Positions 49,681-59,624 of a DNA stretch of 64,000 nt are shown here, piece after piece. The stretch is from the NCBI GenBank assembly GCA_937982065.1, contig CALJMO010000011.1, positions 1 through 64,000 on the forward strand. Reading direction: 5' to 3'. Each line of letters begins with the position of its first letter. The first letter of the stretch is position 1. The notes under the pieces are model-generated. The model did no database searches. It worked only from the letters and a program-made list of their open reading frames with translations, and was not told the origin of the DNA. Source of the stretch: an uncultured Collinsella sp. (GTDB lineage: Bacteria; Actinomycetota; Coriobacteriia; Coriobacteriales; Coriobacteriaceae). The position numbers and the translations under genes are program-made.

Positions 49681-51492
49681 CTACTCGTCCACCTTGAGGA
49701 TCGCCATAAAGGCCTCCTGCGGGACCTCGACCGAGCCGATGGCCTTCATGCGCTTCTTGCCCTCTTTCTGTTTCTCGAGCAGCTTGCGCTTACGCGAGAT
49801 ATCGCCGCCGTAGCACTTGGCAAGCACGTCCTTGCGACGCGCCTTGACGGTGGAACGGGCAATGATCTTGTTGCCGATAGCACCCTGGATGGGCACCTCA
49901 AACAGCTGACGCGGAATAATCTCTTTGAGCTTGTCGCATAGGCCGCGGGCAAGACCGTAGGCCTTGTCCTTGTGGACGATAAACGACAGCGCGTCCACCT
50001 CGTCGCCAGAAAGCAAGATATCGAGCTTCACAAGCTCGGAGGGACGGTACTCGTTGAACTCGTAGTCCAACGAGGCGTAGCCCTTGGTGCGACTCTTGAG
50101 CTGGTCAAAGAAGTCCAAGATGAGCTCGGCGAGCGGCATATCGAAGCGCATCTCGACCGATTTGCTCGTCAGGTGGATCATGTCGGTCGTGACGCCGCGA
50201 TGCTCGATGGCAAGCTGCATGACGGCACCCGTGTACTCAGGCGGGCAGATGATCTTTGCCTTGAGGTAGGGTTCCTCGATACGCTCGATGCGCGTGGCCT
50301 CGGGAAGGTCCTGCGGGCTGCGGACATCTATCATTTCACCGTCGGTCTTGTAGACGTGATAGTCGACCGATGGACTCGTGGCAATGAGGTCAAGATTGAA
50401 CTCGCGCTCCAGGCGTTCCTTGACGACTTCCATGTGCAGCAGGCCCAAGAAGCCCACGCGGAAGCCAAAGCCGAGCGCCACCGAGGTCTCGGGCTCCCAC
50501 ACCAACGACGGGTCGTTGACGTGCAGCTTATCGAGCGCGTCACGCAGGTTCTCGTAGTCCTTGTTATCGATCGGGAACAGGCCCGTATAGACCATGGGCT
50601 TGGCCTCGCGGTAACCGGGAAGCGGCTCGGGGCAGGGATTCGACGCCCACGTGAGGGTATCGCCCACGCGAACGGCCTCGGGGTCCTTCAGGCCCGTGAC
50701 CACGTAGCCCACCTCGCCGACCGTCAGCGCATCGACCGGGGTCTCGGCGGGACGCTTGACGCCCACGCCATCGACCAAAAAGTCGCCCTTTGCCTGCATC
50801 ATGCGCAGGGTATCGCCCTTTTTGATGGAGCCGTCAAAGATGCGCACCGTGGCGACGACGCCACGATACTCGTCGAAGTACGAATCCAGGATGAGTGCCT
50901 TGAGCGGCGCGTTCGCATCGCCCTTGGGCGGAGAGATCAAAAAGACAATGGACTCCAGCAGATCGTGGATGCCCTCGCCGGTCTTGCCCGAGACACACAC
51001 GGCATCATCGGCAGGAATCGCCAGGTCATCCTCGATCTCGGTCTTAACCTCGTCGGGATGAGCCGAGGGCAGGTCGATCTTGTTGATGGCCGGCACAATG
51101 TCCAGATTGGCGTTCATGGCAAGCGTCGCGTTGGAGACGGTCTGTGCCTCGACGCCCTGTGTGGCGTCGACAACGAGCACCGCGCCCTCACAGGCTGCCA
51201 GCGAGCGCGAGACCTCATAGGTAAAGTCCACGTGGCCCGGCGTATCGATCAGATTGAACTGATACGTCTCGCCATCGTCGGCGTCATAGGACACGCGAAC
51301 GGCATTGGACTTGATCGTGATGCCGCGCTCGCGCTCGATATCCATGGTGTCGAGCAGCTGCGACTCCATGTCGCGTTCGTCGACGGTATGGGTGAGCTCG
51401 AGGATGCGATCGCTGATCGTGGACTTGCCATGGTCGATGTGCGCAACGATTGAGAAGTTGCGGATGTGGGAAATGTCAATTGAAGTATTCAT
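49681..51492 (-). CDS. lepA: Elongation factor 4 (LepA)
   Basis: A 603-residue translational GTPase with G1 [10 protein letters not shown]2 RGITI, G3 DTPGHVDF, G4 NKIDLP and the LepA-specific C-terminal domain ([20 protein letters not shown]). It aids 30S biogenesis and back-translocation under stress. Start 51492 is chosen from family alignment; the Shine-Dalgarno is weak. First gene of the lepA-dus-hemW-dnaJ-like run. Confidence 0.96.
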   Translation of the reverse strand: MNTSIDISHIRNFSIVAHIDHGKSTISDRILELTHTVDERDMESQLLDTMDIERERGITIKSNAVRVSYDADDGETYQFNLIDTPGHVDFTYEVSRSLAACEGAVLVVDATQGVEAQTVSNATLAMNANLDIVPAINKIDLPSAHPDEVKTEIEDDLAIPADDAVCVSGKTGEGIHDLLESIVFLISPPKGDANAPLKALILDSYFDEYRGVVATVRIFDGSIKKGDTLRMMQAKGDFLVDGVGVKRPAETPVDALTVGEVGYVVTGLKDPEAVRVGDTLTWASNPCPEPLPGYREAKPMVYTGLFPIDNKDYENLRDALDKLHVNDPSLVWEPETSVALGFGFRVGFLGLLHMEVVKERLEREFNLDLIATSPSVDYHVYKTDGEMIDVRSPQDLPEATRIERIEEPYLKAKIICPPEYTGAVMQLAIEHRGVTTDMIHLTSKSVEMRFDMPLAELILDFFDQLKSRTKGYASLDYEFNEYRPSELVKLDILLSGDEVDALSFIVHKDKAYGLARGLCDKLKEIIPRQLFEVPIQGAIGNKIIARSTVKARRKDVLAKCYGGDISRKRKLLEKQKEGKKRMKAIGSVEVPQEAFMAILKVDE

Positions 51493-51516
51493 GCGGACTA
51501 TCTTACCCGAGCGGTA

Positions 51517-51554
51517 CAAAAAATGGAGCCTGTTCCATAAAACAGGCTCCATTT
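51517..51554 (-). terminator. Terminator of rpsT
   Basis: AAATGGAGCCTGTT (51521-51534) and AACAGGCTCCATTT (51541-51554) make a perfect 14-bp stem with a 6-nt loop. On the minus strand the stem runs into TTTTTTG. Confidence 0.92.
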
Positions 51555-51588
51555 ATGCGCGTAATCTGTGTGGTGTGAAATTTACAAC

Positions 51589-51855
51589 TTAGGCGTTGAT
51601 GCTGTTCACGAGCTTGGCAAGACCGGACTTGCGGTTGGAAGCCTGGTTCTTGTGGATAACATGCTTGGCGGCAGCCATGTCGAGACGCTTGGTGACGGTC
51701 TTGAGGGCAGCCTGGGCCTTCTCGGCGTCGCCCTCGGCGACGGCGGACTGGACGTGCTTGGTCAGCGTCTTGAGCTCGGACTTGACAGCCTTGTTACGCA
51801 TGCGAGCTGCCTCATTGGTGCGGATACGCTTCTTCTGAGACTTGATGTTTGCCAC
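51589..51855 (-). CDS. rpsT: 30S ribosomal protein S20
   Basis: An 88-residue S20, starting with GTG ([20 protein letters not shown]) after AAAGGA. Helical, lysine-rich, ending [19 protein letters not shown]. Monocistronic with its own terminator. Confidence 0.97.
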   Translation of the reverse strand: MANIKSQKKRIRTNEAARMRNKAVKSELKTLTKHVQSAVAEGDAEKAQAALKTVTKRLDMAAAKHVIHKNQASNRKSGLAKLVNSINA

Positions 51856-51988
51856 TTCTGGAGTTCCTTTCGAGTTCCTTGCAAAAAATGTATGACACCT
51901 CTGAGACACGGTGAGGTCATGCAAGCGCCTACTATAGCACGCTCCCTCTCAAAGGGATAGAACGAATTTGTCAAATAGGCAGGTATCA

Positions 51989-52951
51989 TCACGATTTTCT
52001 CAAGATGTTCGTAATCCAGAGCAAAAGCGCGGTCCGAGAATCGGCCGAACCCTTGAGCGCGAGCTCCACATCGACCGCACCCTCGAGCGCTGCGACGAGC
52101 TCTGCCATCGAAAAGCGACGTGCCCAGGTCAGGTGATTCTTGACCTGCCAGGACTGGAGCTTGAGCGTTGCGGCCAGCTCACGACCCTGTCCGCGCGCAT
52201 CGAGCGCCTTGGCAACGATAAGCTCGCGAATGCGGCCGCACAGCAATGTGTAGGTCCACACGTAGCTCTTGGAGGGCAGTAGATTGAAGAGCTCGAGTGA
52301 GCGGCGCATGTCACGTGCCGAGACCGCATTGAGAAAGTCCCAGGGCTGGACTTCGGCCGTGCGCACGATCCAGCGTTCCACATCGGCAAGCTCAATCTGA
52401 GGCGCCTCAACCATTTGGGCAAGCTTAGCCAAGTCGTTATCGAGCATGCGAGTGTTTTCACCCGAACGCGAGACAAGTTCCTCGGCGGCCGCCGTCGAGA
52501 TCGACTTGCCATGCTGCGTCGCCATCTGCTGCACGCGGCGCGGAAGCTCCCAGCGCTTGGTGCCGGAGCAATCGATCACGGCCTTCTTGTCAATCTTGGC
52601 GATTGCCTTGTACAGGCGCGTGTTCTTGGCAAGCGAATCGGCGATTATGAGGCAAACCGTTGTGGGGCTGGGACTCGCCAGATACTCGACGAGCGGCTCC
52701 GAGACCGCCTTGGCGAGCTTTGAGCAGCCATCAAGGATTACCAGGCGAAACTCGCTGCCCATCGGAAAGGTGTTAAGCGATCCGATAATCGACTCGATAT
52801 CGGGGTCCTTGGTCATGTCGCGCTCGTCGAGGTTGAACTCGACCATACCCGACTTTTCCAGACGCGCTTTCATACGCGAGACGGCGTGATCGCGCTTGAC
52901 TCCGTCGGTACCGACGATCAGATATGCCGGCAGCAGACCGGTTTCGGACAT
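51989..52951 (-). CDS. holA: DNA polymerase III subunit delta
   Basis: A 320-residue clamp-loader delta subunit: AYLIVGTDGVKRDHAV at the start, FRLVILDGCSKLAKA, AELVSRSGENTRMLDNDLAKL, ending in a helical collar domain. It opens the beta clamp. ATG at 52951 follows GGGAGGGGAG. It is downstream of comEC, the comEA-comEC-holA order shared with Firmicutes. Confidence 0.93.
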   Translation of the reverse strand: MSETGLLPAYLIVGTDGVKRDHAVSRMKARLEKSGMVEFNLDERDMTKDPDIESIIGSLNTFPMGSEFRLVILDGCSKLAKAVSEPLVEYLASPSPTTVCLIIADSLAKNTRLYKAIAKIDKKAVIDCSGTKRWELPRRVQQMATQHGKSISTAAAEELVSRSGENTRMLDNDLAKLAQMVEAPQIELADVERWIVRTAEVQPWDFLNAVSARDMRRSLELFNLLPSKSYVWTYTLLCGRIRELIVAKALDARGQGRELAATLKLQSWQVKNHLTWARRFSMAELVAALEGAVDVELALKGSADSRTALLLWITNILRKS

Positions 52952-53029
52952 TGCGCTCCCCTCCCGCAGGCCTTCGTATTCGCTCCGTGCCATTCTAGCC
53001 CAGGGGCCCACCACACGCCAACGACGTCG

Positions 53030-55333
53030 TCACGGTCGCTGGCATCGCATCGCAAAGCCATTCGCAGTCGGCGTGACGGTAATGTCGCCGTGTTCGATAG
53101 TGCACGCGAACACGCCGCCCGCTTCCTTAACGGCATCGATGCAGGCGTCGGACGGATGGCCGTATCGATTCCCCTCGCCCGCGCTCGCGAGGGAAAGCTC
53201 GGGCTTCAGGACGTCCAGCAACTCACCATCGACTGAAACCTTAGAGCCGTGATGCCCAAGTTTAAGGACATCGATATCCCCCACCTCCTGCACGAATTCC
53301 CGTTCTTGGTCGAGCTCGGCATCGCCGGTGAGGAGCATACGCAGGCCCTTGCCTTCCTGAATATAAGAGAGCAGCAGGACAAGCGAGTCCTCATTTCCCT
53401 CGCCATCCACGGACTCGAATGGCCACATCACGCGGGCGCAAAATGAGCCGATGTCGACTGTATCCCCACGGCGCACCTGCCGATACTCCACGCCAGGTCG
53501 GTTCAACACCTCGGCAGGAGCATCCTCCAGCGCATCAGCCGCCACGGCAATCGTTCCGACCGAAAACTGTTCGAGCACGGCAGGCAGACCACCCCAGTGG
53601 TCCTCATCCCAATGCGTCACAAAGACGGCATCGATATGGTGCACGTTATTGCGGACCAACGCCGCCACCACGCGCTCGTCGAGCCCGCAGTCGACGAGTG
53701 CTACTGCGCCGCCCTGGCGGATAAGAATCGCATCGGCCTGGCCCACATCGAGCACCGTCACCGAAGGCGGAGCGAATCGATCCCAGTAGACGTACGGAAT
53801 CGCAGCCAAGAGCACCAGGCATGCAAGCCCCACCGCCATAGGACGTGCACGGGGACGCGGCCACCGGACAAGCAGAACCGCCAGCAAACACGGCACCAGG
53901 TAAATCCACATGCTATCGGGCGGCACGCTCACGGATGCACCCGGCACGGCGGCAAACAGCTGCTCGAAAAACAGCGCGCAACGGGCGGCAATCATGGGCA
54001 CAACGAGCGCCCAAGTCCGCAACGGTCCCACGAGCGAAAAGGGAACCAGCACGATGGACACAGCAAGCAGTACGCTCACCACCGGACCGATGACCGCATT
54101 TGCCAACGGAGCAATGAGCGAGAACGTACCGAATGCAGGAATGGTAATGGGAAGTGTCGCCAGTTGCGAGCACAGCGTGACGGAAAGCATGCTGGCAACG
54201 CCCGATGGCACACCCAGTTCACCCAAAGCGTAGGTCGCATAGGGGCAAAAGCACAGAATGGCTAAGACGCTGGCACATGAAAGCTGAAAGCCCATCTCGA
54301 ACAGCACCGTCGGCCGCAGTAGCACAAAGATGGACATGGTTACGAAGAGTGCCGATGCGCCGTGCCGGCGACGCCCCGCGCCGTTTACGACAAGCGTCGC
54401 GAACACCATGCAGCACGCGCGCACGGCCGAGGGAGACGTGCCCGTAAAGGCAGCGTAGCCAACAAGCGTTATCGCCAATATCGCCCGCTGAAGACCACGT
54501 GAGCACCGAGTCTTTTGCAATACACCCTCGATTACAAACCCCACGATAGCCAAATGGCTGCCCGAGACGGCAATAAGATGTGCCGTTCCCGTCACCGAAA
54601 ACCAGTCGCCCGCCGGCTGGGCGCGCAGCTCGGCCGAACGACCACAGACGACACCGGCTATGAGCGCACGCGCCGGGTCGGTCGCAGGCGCAATGGACGC
54701 AAGCAGCCCATTTCGCAGCCGAAGCAGCGGCCCCGGAGAGCCCTCATCGACCGACAAAATCCGAACGGCTTTAACCTTACGCACCTCGCCTCGGAGCGCG
54801 CGCGATCGTCCATACGTATCGTTCTCAAAACGTGAAACGCGACCGATAACACGCACGTGCGCCCCGACCTTGAGCTCGCGGTCACACGTTAGGCGAACCG
54901 TTGCCAAGTTCCTACCGTCCGCGCGTGCCTCGCAGGTATAGGAATACACGTCGTCGTTTATGGATGGATCGCCCTGCACGACAAACTCGAGGCCGCTTGC
55001 CGCTCGACCGTCGAGCGCCTTCGAGGCGCTGAGCGCACCCACAGCCCACCACGCCGAGACGACCGCTCCCGCCGCAAGACCGACGGACGCGGCATACAAC
55101 CACCGCTTCAAAGGGGCAAGCCGCGCACAAGATTGAGCCAGCACAACGAATACCGCCGCCGCTACAGGAATGGCCCATAGCGGCCCGACCGCCGGCGCCC
55201 GCTCCCTCAGCAGCGCATCAGCGGCCACGTCGAGCACCAAGACGCAGCTCACGCACATGCCGACACACAGGGCCATCGTCCACGGCATCAGGGGCCGCGG
55301 AGGCATCACATGTTCGCGCTCGGTCGCACTCAT
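53030..55333 (-). CDS. comEC: Competence DNA channel ComEC
   Basis: A 767-residue membrane protein. An N-terminal OB-like domain (DPSINDDVYSYTCEARADG), the Competence domain with many membrane segments (including GTAHLIAVSGSHLAIVG) and a C-terminal metallo-beta-lactamase-like domain (VDCGLDERV, THWDEDHWGG). It conducts single-stranded DNA across the membrane during transformation. All parts are intact. ATG overlaps the comEA stop (ATGA). Type IV pilus and comF genes are not in the window, so competence of the strain cannot be concluded. Confidence 0.93.
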   Translation of the reverse strand: MSATEREHVMPPRPLMPWTMALCVGMCVSCVLVLDVAADALLRERAPAVGPLWAIPVAAAVFVVLAQSCARLAPLKRWLYAASVGLAAGAVVSAWWAVGALSASKALDGRAASGLEFVVQGDPSINDDVYSYTCEARADGRNLATVRLTCDRELKVGAHVRVIGRVSRFENDTYGRSRALRGEVRKVKAVRILSVDEGSPGPLLRLRNGLLASIAPATDPARALIAGVVCGRSAELRAQPAGDWFSVTGTAHLIAVSGSHLAIVGFVIEGVLQKTRCSRGLQRAILAITLVGYAAFTGTSPSAVRACCMVFATLVVNGAGRRRHGASALFVTMSIFVLLRPTVLFEMGFQLSCASVLAILCFCPYATYALGELGVPSGVASMLSVTLCSQLATLPITIPAFGTFSLIAPLANAVIGPVVSVLLAVSIVLVPFSLVGPLRTWALVVPMIAARCALFFEQLFAAVPGASVSVPPDSMWIYLVPCLLAVLLVRWPRPRARPMAVGLACLVLLAAIPYVYWDRFAPPSVTVLDVGQADAILIRQGGAVALVDCGLDERVVAALVRNNVHHIDAVFVTHWDEDHWGGLPAVLEQFSVGTIAVAADALEDAPAEVLNRPGVEYRQVRRGDTVDIGSFCARVMWPFESVDGEGNEDSLVLLLSYIQEGKGLRMLLTGDAELDQEREFVQEVGDIDVLKLGHHGSKVSVDGELLDVLKPELSLASAGEGNRYGHPSDACIDAVKEAGGVFACTIEHGDITVTPTANGFAMRCQRP

Positions 55334-56043
55334 ACGCAGATGCAATCTTTGATTTTGGCAAGCTTCTTCTCGCCGATTCCCGACACACGCATCAGATCGT
55401 CAACCGAGGCAAAAGCACCGTTCTTTGTCCGCTCATCGATAATCGACTGGGCCATGGAGGGACCGATGCCCGAGAGCGTCTGTAGCTCTGCCGCGCTTGC
55501 CGTATTGATGTTTACCAGTCCTGTTGCGCCACTCACGCCCGATGACGCGGAAGCCCCACCATCAACACCGGCTTCCGCAATGGACGTCTGCTGTTCCCCT
55601 ACCGTTGGAACGTGTATCTTCTGTCCATCGACGACCTTAGATGCCCGATTGAGCCCCGTAACGTCTGCCTCGGGCGCCAGCCCGCCGGCGGCATCGATCG
55701 CCTGGGATACCCGTGCCCCGTCTTTGAGCCTGTATACACCGGGCGACACAACGGCGCCATCAACATCGACATAGACCTCTGTTGCAGCAGTAGCCTTAGA
55801 CGAGGAGCCTTCGGATGTCTTTCCGCTCGAGGCATCGCCGGATCCCGGCTCCACCAACGAGCCTGAACCGTCAGTGCGCTCAAACGACACGCCGCCGGCA
55901 CTGCCGCCAAGGTTCGCCATCGCCAAACCGCTCGCCATCGCAATGACGCCCAGCATCGCCACCACCACTGCCTTATGACCGAACAGCTTGTCCGCCAAGC
56001 GGTCCATCTTTTTGACCCGTTCGTGTTGTTCGCGCTGCGCCAT
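55330..56043 (-). CDS. comEA: Competence DNA receptor ComEA
   Basis: A 237-residue membrane-anchored DNA-binding protein: one membrane segment (about residues 26-45), a Ser/Gly linker, an SLBB domain (VYVDVDGAVVSPGVYRLKDG) and a C-terminal helix-hairpin-helix pair (LVNINTASAAELQTLSGIG, VSGIGEKKLAKIK). It captures double-stranded DNA and passes it to ComEC. ATG at 56043 has GGGAGG upstream. Two 11-bp ACCAAAA repeats like those of recA lie about 80-100 bp upstream. Confidence 0.94.
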   Translation of the reverse strand: MAQREQHERVKKMDRLADKLFGHKAVVVAMLGVIAMASGLAMANLGGSAGGVSFERTDGSGSLVEPGSGDASSGKTSEGSSSKATAATEVYVDVDGAVVSPGVYRLKDGARVSQAIDAAGGLAPEADVTGLNRASKVVDGQKIHVPTVGEQQTSIAEAGVDGGASASSGVSGATGLVNINTASAAELQTLSGIGPSMAQSIIDERTKNGAFASVDDLMRVSGIGEKKLAKIKDCICV

Positions 56044-56120
56044 AGCAAAACCTCCCAACACCATCGTGTCAGGAAACGGGCACCGCAGCCCCCGCACGCC
56101 CACACCAGTTTTCACGGTCA

Positions 56121-56143
56121 AACCAAAAGCTGACCAAAACCTT
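56121..56143. repeat. Two 11-bp ACCAAAA repeats upstream of comEA
   Basis: ACCAAAAGCTG then ACCAAAACCTT, 11 bp apart, nearly identical to units in front of recA (ACCAAAAGCCG, ACCAAACACTG). They are 78-100 bp before the comEA start codon. No standard -10 is obvious between them and the gene, in line with a need for activation. Confidence 0.65.
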
Positions 56144-56211
56144 GCGGAAAAGTGTCCATTTATTCAGGCACACGTCGACAAACGAACCGTTTGTCATCAA
56201 ATACCCAGATA

Positions 56212-56247
56212 AGAATAAGACCGACGATGCAAAATCACCGTCGGTCT
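56212..56247 (-). terminator. Terminator of thiI
   Basis: AGACCGACG (56218-56226) and CGTCGGTCT (56239-56247) form a 9-bp stem; on the minus strand it is followed by TATTCTTAT. It lies 10 bp after the thiI stop. A second small inverted repeat GACAAAC/GTTTGTC is nearby (about 56177-56195). Confidence 0.8.
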
Positions 56248-56257
56248 ATACACAACA

Positions 56258-57502
56258 TTATTCGTGATCTTGGTAAACCTCACGCGGAGCAAGCTCCGAA
56301 TGTTTTCGTTTTAAGGTCTTAGGGGCCTTATACGTGTTGCTCTCGAAGTCGATGTACTCGGTCTGCTTGAGCAGGCGCTCAATCATCTCCTCGTGATCGA
56401 ACAACTCCCAGGCCTCATGCACGGCATCGAGTTTAGCGTGCGTCTCGGGACGGCGCGGCATAAACAGCGTGCAGCAGTCGGGAGCGGCCTCAGTCGAGAT
56501 ATCGAACGTACCGATCTCCTCGGCACGCGCAATGATCTCCTGTTTGTCCGAACCGATGAGCGGACGGAACACGGGGATCTTCACGGCCTCGTTGACTGCC
56601 ATGATGTTCTCGAGCGTTTGGGAGGCAACCTGCCCAAGCGATTCGCCCGTAACGATGGCCTTGGCGCCCTCGATGTGTGCAATGCGCTCGGCAACCGAAT
56701 ACATAATGCGGCGATACATGACCACGCGCAGGTTGCTGGGACAGGTGACCGAAATCTCGCGCTGGCAGTCGCCAAACGGCACCACGTACAGGCGGCCGAT
56801 CTGGACACCCGGCTCAAGCGCACGGATGATGTCCTGCACCAAATACTCGCTCGTATCGGGCGTCTGCGGACGACCGGAGAAATGTACCGGCACGCACACC
56901 GCGCCGCGACGCGCGAGCATCCAGGTCGCCACCGGAGAATCGATACCCGACGACAGCAGCGTCACGACCTTGCCGGCAGAACCCACCGGCAGACCGCCCA
57001 CACCGCGCTCGGAGCGCGCGTACACATAAACGCTACCCTGGACCACCAGTACGTGCACCATCGCATCGGGGTCGTGCATTTGAACCTTTTTATCGGGGAA
57101 GGCCTCACACAGCACCTCACCCACCTGACGATTGATGTCAATCGAGGTGAGCTCATAGTCGGTATTGGAGCGCTTGGCGTGCACCTTAAACGAATCGAAG
57201 GAACCAAACTCGCGCAGCGCCTTCACGGCGGCGGCGCAGTACTCCTGCGGGTCGCGGTTGGTGTGATACGCCAAAGACACACGGGCAACGCCAGGAACGG
57301 TGCGAATGACACGCGCCGCCTCGTCGGCCTGATGCTCGTTAAAGGTCACGAGGATATAACCGGAAATTCGAGACACGGCATTCACGGAAAAGGCGGCCAA
57401 GGCCGCCTTGATGTTATCCATGAGGATATGCTCAAAATGTGCGCGGTTCTTGCCCTTCAGTCCAACCTCGTGATAGTGGACCAGGCAGACGCGAGCCGCC
57501 AT
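56258..57502 (-). CDS. thiI: tRNA 4-thiouridine synthase ThiI
   Basis: A 414-residue ThiI with N-terminal ferredoxin-like and THUMP domains (EVGLKGKNRAHFE; LTSIDINRQVGEVL) and an adenylating PP-loop domain (LLSSGIDSPVATWML). The C-terminal rhodanese domain of the E. coli enzyme is absent, as in most Gram-positives, so persulfide sulfur must come from a separate desulfurase. It thiolates U8 of tRNA. It immediately follows rpoZ. The C-terminal 40 residues are basic. Confidence 0.93.
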   Translation of the reverse strand: MAARVCLVHYHEVGLKGKNRAHFEHILMDNIKAALAAFSVNAVSRISGYILVTFNEHQADEAARVIRTVPGVARVSLAYHTNRDPQEYCAAAVKALREFGSFDSFKVHAKRSNTDYELTSIDINRQVGEVLCEAFPDKKVQMHDPDAMVHVLVVQGSVYVYARSERGVGGLPVGSAGKVVTLLSSGIDSPVATWMLARRGAVCVPVHFSGRPQTPDTSEYLVQDIIRALEPGVQIGRLYVVPFGDCQREISVTCPSNLRVVMYRRIMYSVAERIAHIEGAKAIVTGESLGQVASQTLENIMAVNEAVKIPVFRPLIGSDKQEIIARAEEIGTFDISTEAAPDCCTLFMPRRPETHAKLDAVHEAWELFDHEEMIERLLKQTEYIDFESNTYKAPKTLKRKHSELAPREVYQDHE

Positions 57503-57784
57503 TTAGGCTTCAGCAACCTTGTGGCCGAGCGCCTTCTCGTAACGGGCCTCGTCGTAAGAGATGTCGCCGTCGACAATCTCGTCCATAGCCATCGAGATGG
57601 TATCGGCACCGGAAAGCCCAATGGTGATGTCATCGACATCCTGGACGGCAAGCACGCGGTTGTGCTGGCCACGCAGCATGCTATTGATATCGCAAGCGCG
57701 CTTGGAGGCAAGCGAAGCGAGCAAGAAGCGGTTGTGATCGGTCTTCTCCAGAAGATCGTCAATGCAAGGCTTTACAACGGACAC
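57503..57784 (-). CDS. rpoZ: RNA polymerase omega subunit
   Basis: A 93-residue omega subunit: CIDDLLEKTDHNRFLLASLASKRACDI, given by residues about 7-33, then MAMDEIVDGDISYDEAR. It helps assemble the beta' subunit and may contribute to ppGpp binding. GTG start with AAAGGA upstream. The gmk-rpoZ order is conserved in Gram-positives. Confidence 0.92.
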   Translation of the reverse strand: MSVVKPCIDDLLEKTDHNRFLLASLASKRACDINSMLRGQHNRVLAVQDVDDITIGLSGADTISMAMDEIVDGDISYDEARYEKALGHKVAEA

Positions 57785-57789
57785 GGACC

Positions 57790-58359
57790 TCAGATCCTTT
57801 CATGCATATCGAGAACGCGAACGAGCTCATCGGTCGCGCGGTCGAGATCGTCATTCACCACGACGTCGTCGTAGCGGTCGGCAAGGGCAAGCTCATCGGC
57901 GGCGTTTGCCATACGCAGCTCAATCGTCTCGGGCGTCTCGGTACCGCGACCGACTAGACGCTCGCGGAGCACCTCAAGCGAAGGCGGCTTGATAAAGATC
58001 AGAACGGCCTCGGGGAAACGCTCCTTTACCTGCAGGGCACCCTGGACATCGATCTCCAAAATCAGAGACGCGCCCGATGCGAGCTTGGATGTGACCTCGC
58101 TCACCAACGTGCCGTAGCAGTTACCGTGGACCTCGGCCCACTCAACAAACTCACCGTTTGCCACGCGGCGGTCGAACTCCTCGCGCGTCAGAAAAAAGTA
58201 GTTGACGCCGTCGACCTCACCTTTACGTGGTGCTCGCGTGGTAGCCGAAACCGTCAGGCCCAGGTTCGAGCGGAGCTCGCGCACACGAGTGACGAGCGTA
58301 CCCTTGCCTGCGCCTGACGGTCCAGAAATCACAAAGAGCTTGGAATTCTGAGCGCTCAC
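57790..58359 (-). CDS. gmk: Guanylate kinase
   Basis: A 189-residue enzyme phosphorylating GMP to GDP. P-loop SGPSGAGKGT, TTRAPRKGEVDGVNYFF for GMP binding, and LEIDVQGALQVKERFPEAV. The GTG start abuts the mihF stop codon (TAAGTG), suggesting translation by re-initiation, since no good Shine-Dalgarno is visible. Confidence 0.96.
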   Translation of the reverse strand: MSAQNSKLFVISGPSGAGKGTLVTRVRELRSNLGLTVSATTRAPRKGEVDGVNYFFLTREEFDRRVANGEFVEWAEVHGNCYGTLVSEVTSKLASGASLILEIDVQGALQVKERFPEAVLIFIKPPSLEVLRERLVGRGTETPETIELRMANAADELALADRYDDVVVNDDLDRATDELVRVLDMHERI

Positions 58360-58668
58360 TTATTTGGTCAGCTGCTCGAGGAGCTGCTCGCGCTGACGGA
58401 CGCCGAGGCCCTGGACGCGACGGGTAGCGGAGATACCGAGCTCCTCCATGATCTTGGCGGCCTTAGCCTTGCCATAACCAGGAAGAGACTCGATGAGGGT
58501 GGAAACCTTCATGCGGGAAGCGATGGGGTCATCGGAGTTGAGCACGGACTCGAGGGACTTCTCACCCTTCTTGATCTGCTCGCGAAGCTCAGCGCGGGCG
58601 TGACGTGCGGCAGCAGCCTTCTCAAGAGCCTGCTTACGCTGCTCATCGGTAAGCTGAGGGAGTGCCAT
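58360..58668 (-). CDS. mihF: Actinobacterial integration host factor
   Basis: A 102-residue basic protein: LTDEQRKQALEKAAAARHAR, then SLESVLNSDDPIASRMKVSTL, a helix-turn-helix-like SLPGYGKAKAAKIMEELGIS, and RRVQGLGVRQREQLLEQL. This is the mIHF family found in actinobacteria, needed for nucleoid organisation and for some phage integration. ATG at 58668 has GGAGG upstream. A marker of actinobacterial ancestry; mihF-gmk-rpoZ order matches that phylum. Confidence 0.94.
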   Translation of the reverse strand: MALPQLTDEQRKQALEKAAAARHARAELREQIKKGEKSLESVLNSDDPIASRMKVSTLIESLPGYGKAKAAKIMEELGISATRRVQGLGVRQREQLLEQLTK

Positions 58669-58709
58669 TCGTACCTCCAAATAGTTGGGTTATATCTGAT
58701 TCAATAATT

Positions 58710-58741
58710 GGCATTTTAGCACGTAGAACGTACAAAATGCC
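58710..58741. other. Hairpin upstream of mihF
   Basis: GGCATTTT (58710-58717) pairs with AAAATGCC (58734-58741), with a short inner ACGT/ACGT stem. On the minus strand it is followed by AATTATTG, so it may be a weak terminator for the pyr operon or part of the mihF control region. Confidence 0.45.
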
Positions 58742-58804
58742 CAATCGCGGCTCCATAGGTTAGACGATACCCGCAAAAAGTGCAATATACTGCGCCCAAA
58801 GTTA

Positions 58805-58862
58805 AGCCCCTGACCTGCGATTCCACACAAAGGATGGGAAAGTTTACGCAGGCACAGGGGCT
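58805..58862. terminator. Two-stage hairpin downstream of pyrF
   Basis: AGCCCCTG (58805-58812) pairs with CAGGGGCT (58855-58862), and inside CCTGCG with CGCAGG around a 27-nt loop. ATTTTG follows on the plus strand; TTAACTTT follows on the minus strand. It lies 45 bp past pyrF and probably ends that operon. The large loop is unusual for a plain terminator. Confidence 0.55.
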
Positions 58863-58907
58863 ATTTTGTGCTAATGAGACCCAAAAGTGGTGACTTAGGG
58901 GAATCTT

Positions 58908-59624
58908 TTACGCGACGTTTTCGACCAGCTCGGCGACGATAGCGTCAAAGGCGGCAACCGGATCGTCGGCACCGGTGATGGGACGGCCCACCACAATGTG
59001 GCTTGCGCCACGCTCGATAGCCTGAGAAGGCGTCGCCACGCGGGACTGGTCACCAAGGGCGGCACCCACCGGACGCACACCCGGAGTCACGATCAGGGCA
59101 TCGGGACCCAGCAGCTCACGCATATCGTGAGCCTCCATCGGCGAGCACACGATACCGTCGATGCCGTTGGCCTGGGCAAGCTTCGCCAGGCGAGCGGCTT
59201 CCTCGGCCACGGGCGACTCGACGCCGATCTCGGCCAGCGAATCCTGGTTCATGCTCGTGAGCACGGTGATGGCAACGAGCTTGGCGCGGTCCTCGCGCGC
59301 CTCCTCGGCACCCTCGCGGCAGGCAGCGAGCATAGCGCCCGAGCCCAGACCGTGGACCGAAAGCAGGTCGGCACCGGCAAGCGAGGCCGAGCGGGCGGCA
59401 CCGCGAACCTGATGCGGAATATCATGGAACTTAAGGTCAAGGAAGACCTTAAAGCCCAGATCCTTGAACGTCTTGACGATCTGGGGACCCTCGGCGTAAT
59501 AGAGCGTCATGCCAACCTTGAGCCAGGCGGCATGGCCCGAAAGCTCGTGGGCGAGCTCGAGCGCACGCTCACGGTCGCAGTCGAGGGCGACGATTACGCG
59601 GTCGCGGGCATCGGTCTCTAGCAT
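58908..59624 (-). CDS. pyrF: Orotidine 5'-phosphate decarboxylase
   Basis: A 238-residue enzyme for the last step of UMP synthesis. VALDCDRERALELAHEL, FLDLKFHDIPHQV with the Asp-Lys-Asp catalytic set, and TPGVRPVGAALGDQSR for phosphate binding. The ATG overlaps the pyrD stop by 7 bp. Confidence 0.96.
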   Translation of the reverse strand: MLETDARDRVIVALDCDRERALELAHELSGHAAWLKVGMTLYYAEGPQIVKTFKDLGFKVFLDLKFHDIPHQVRGAARSASLAGADLLSVHGLGSGAMLAACREGAEEAREDRAKLVAITVLTSMNQDSLAEIGVESPVAEEAARLAKLAQANGIDGIVCSPMEAHDMRELLGPDALIVTPGVRPVGAALGDQSRVATPSQAIERGASHIVVGRPITGADDPVAAFDAIVAELVENVA

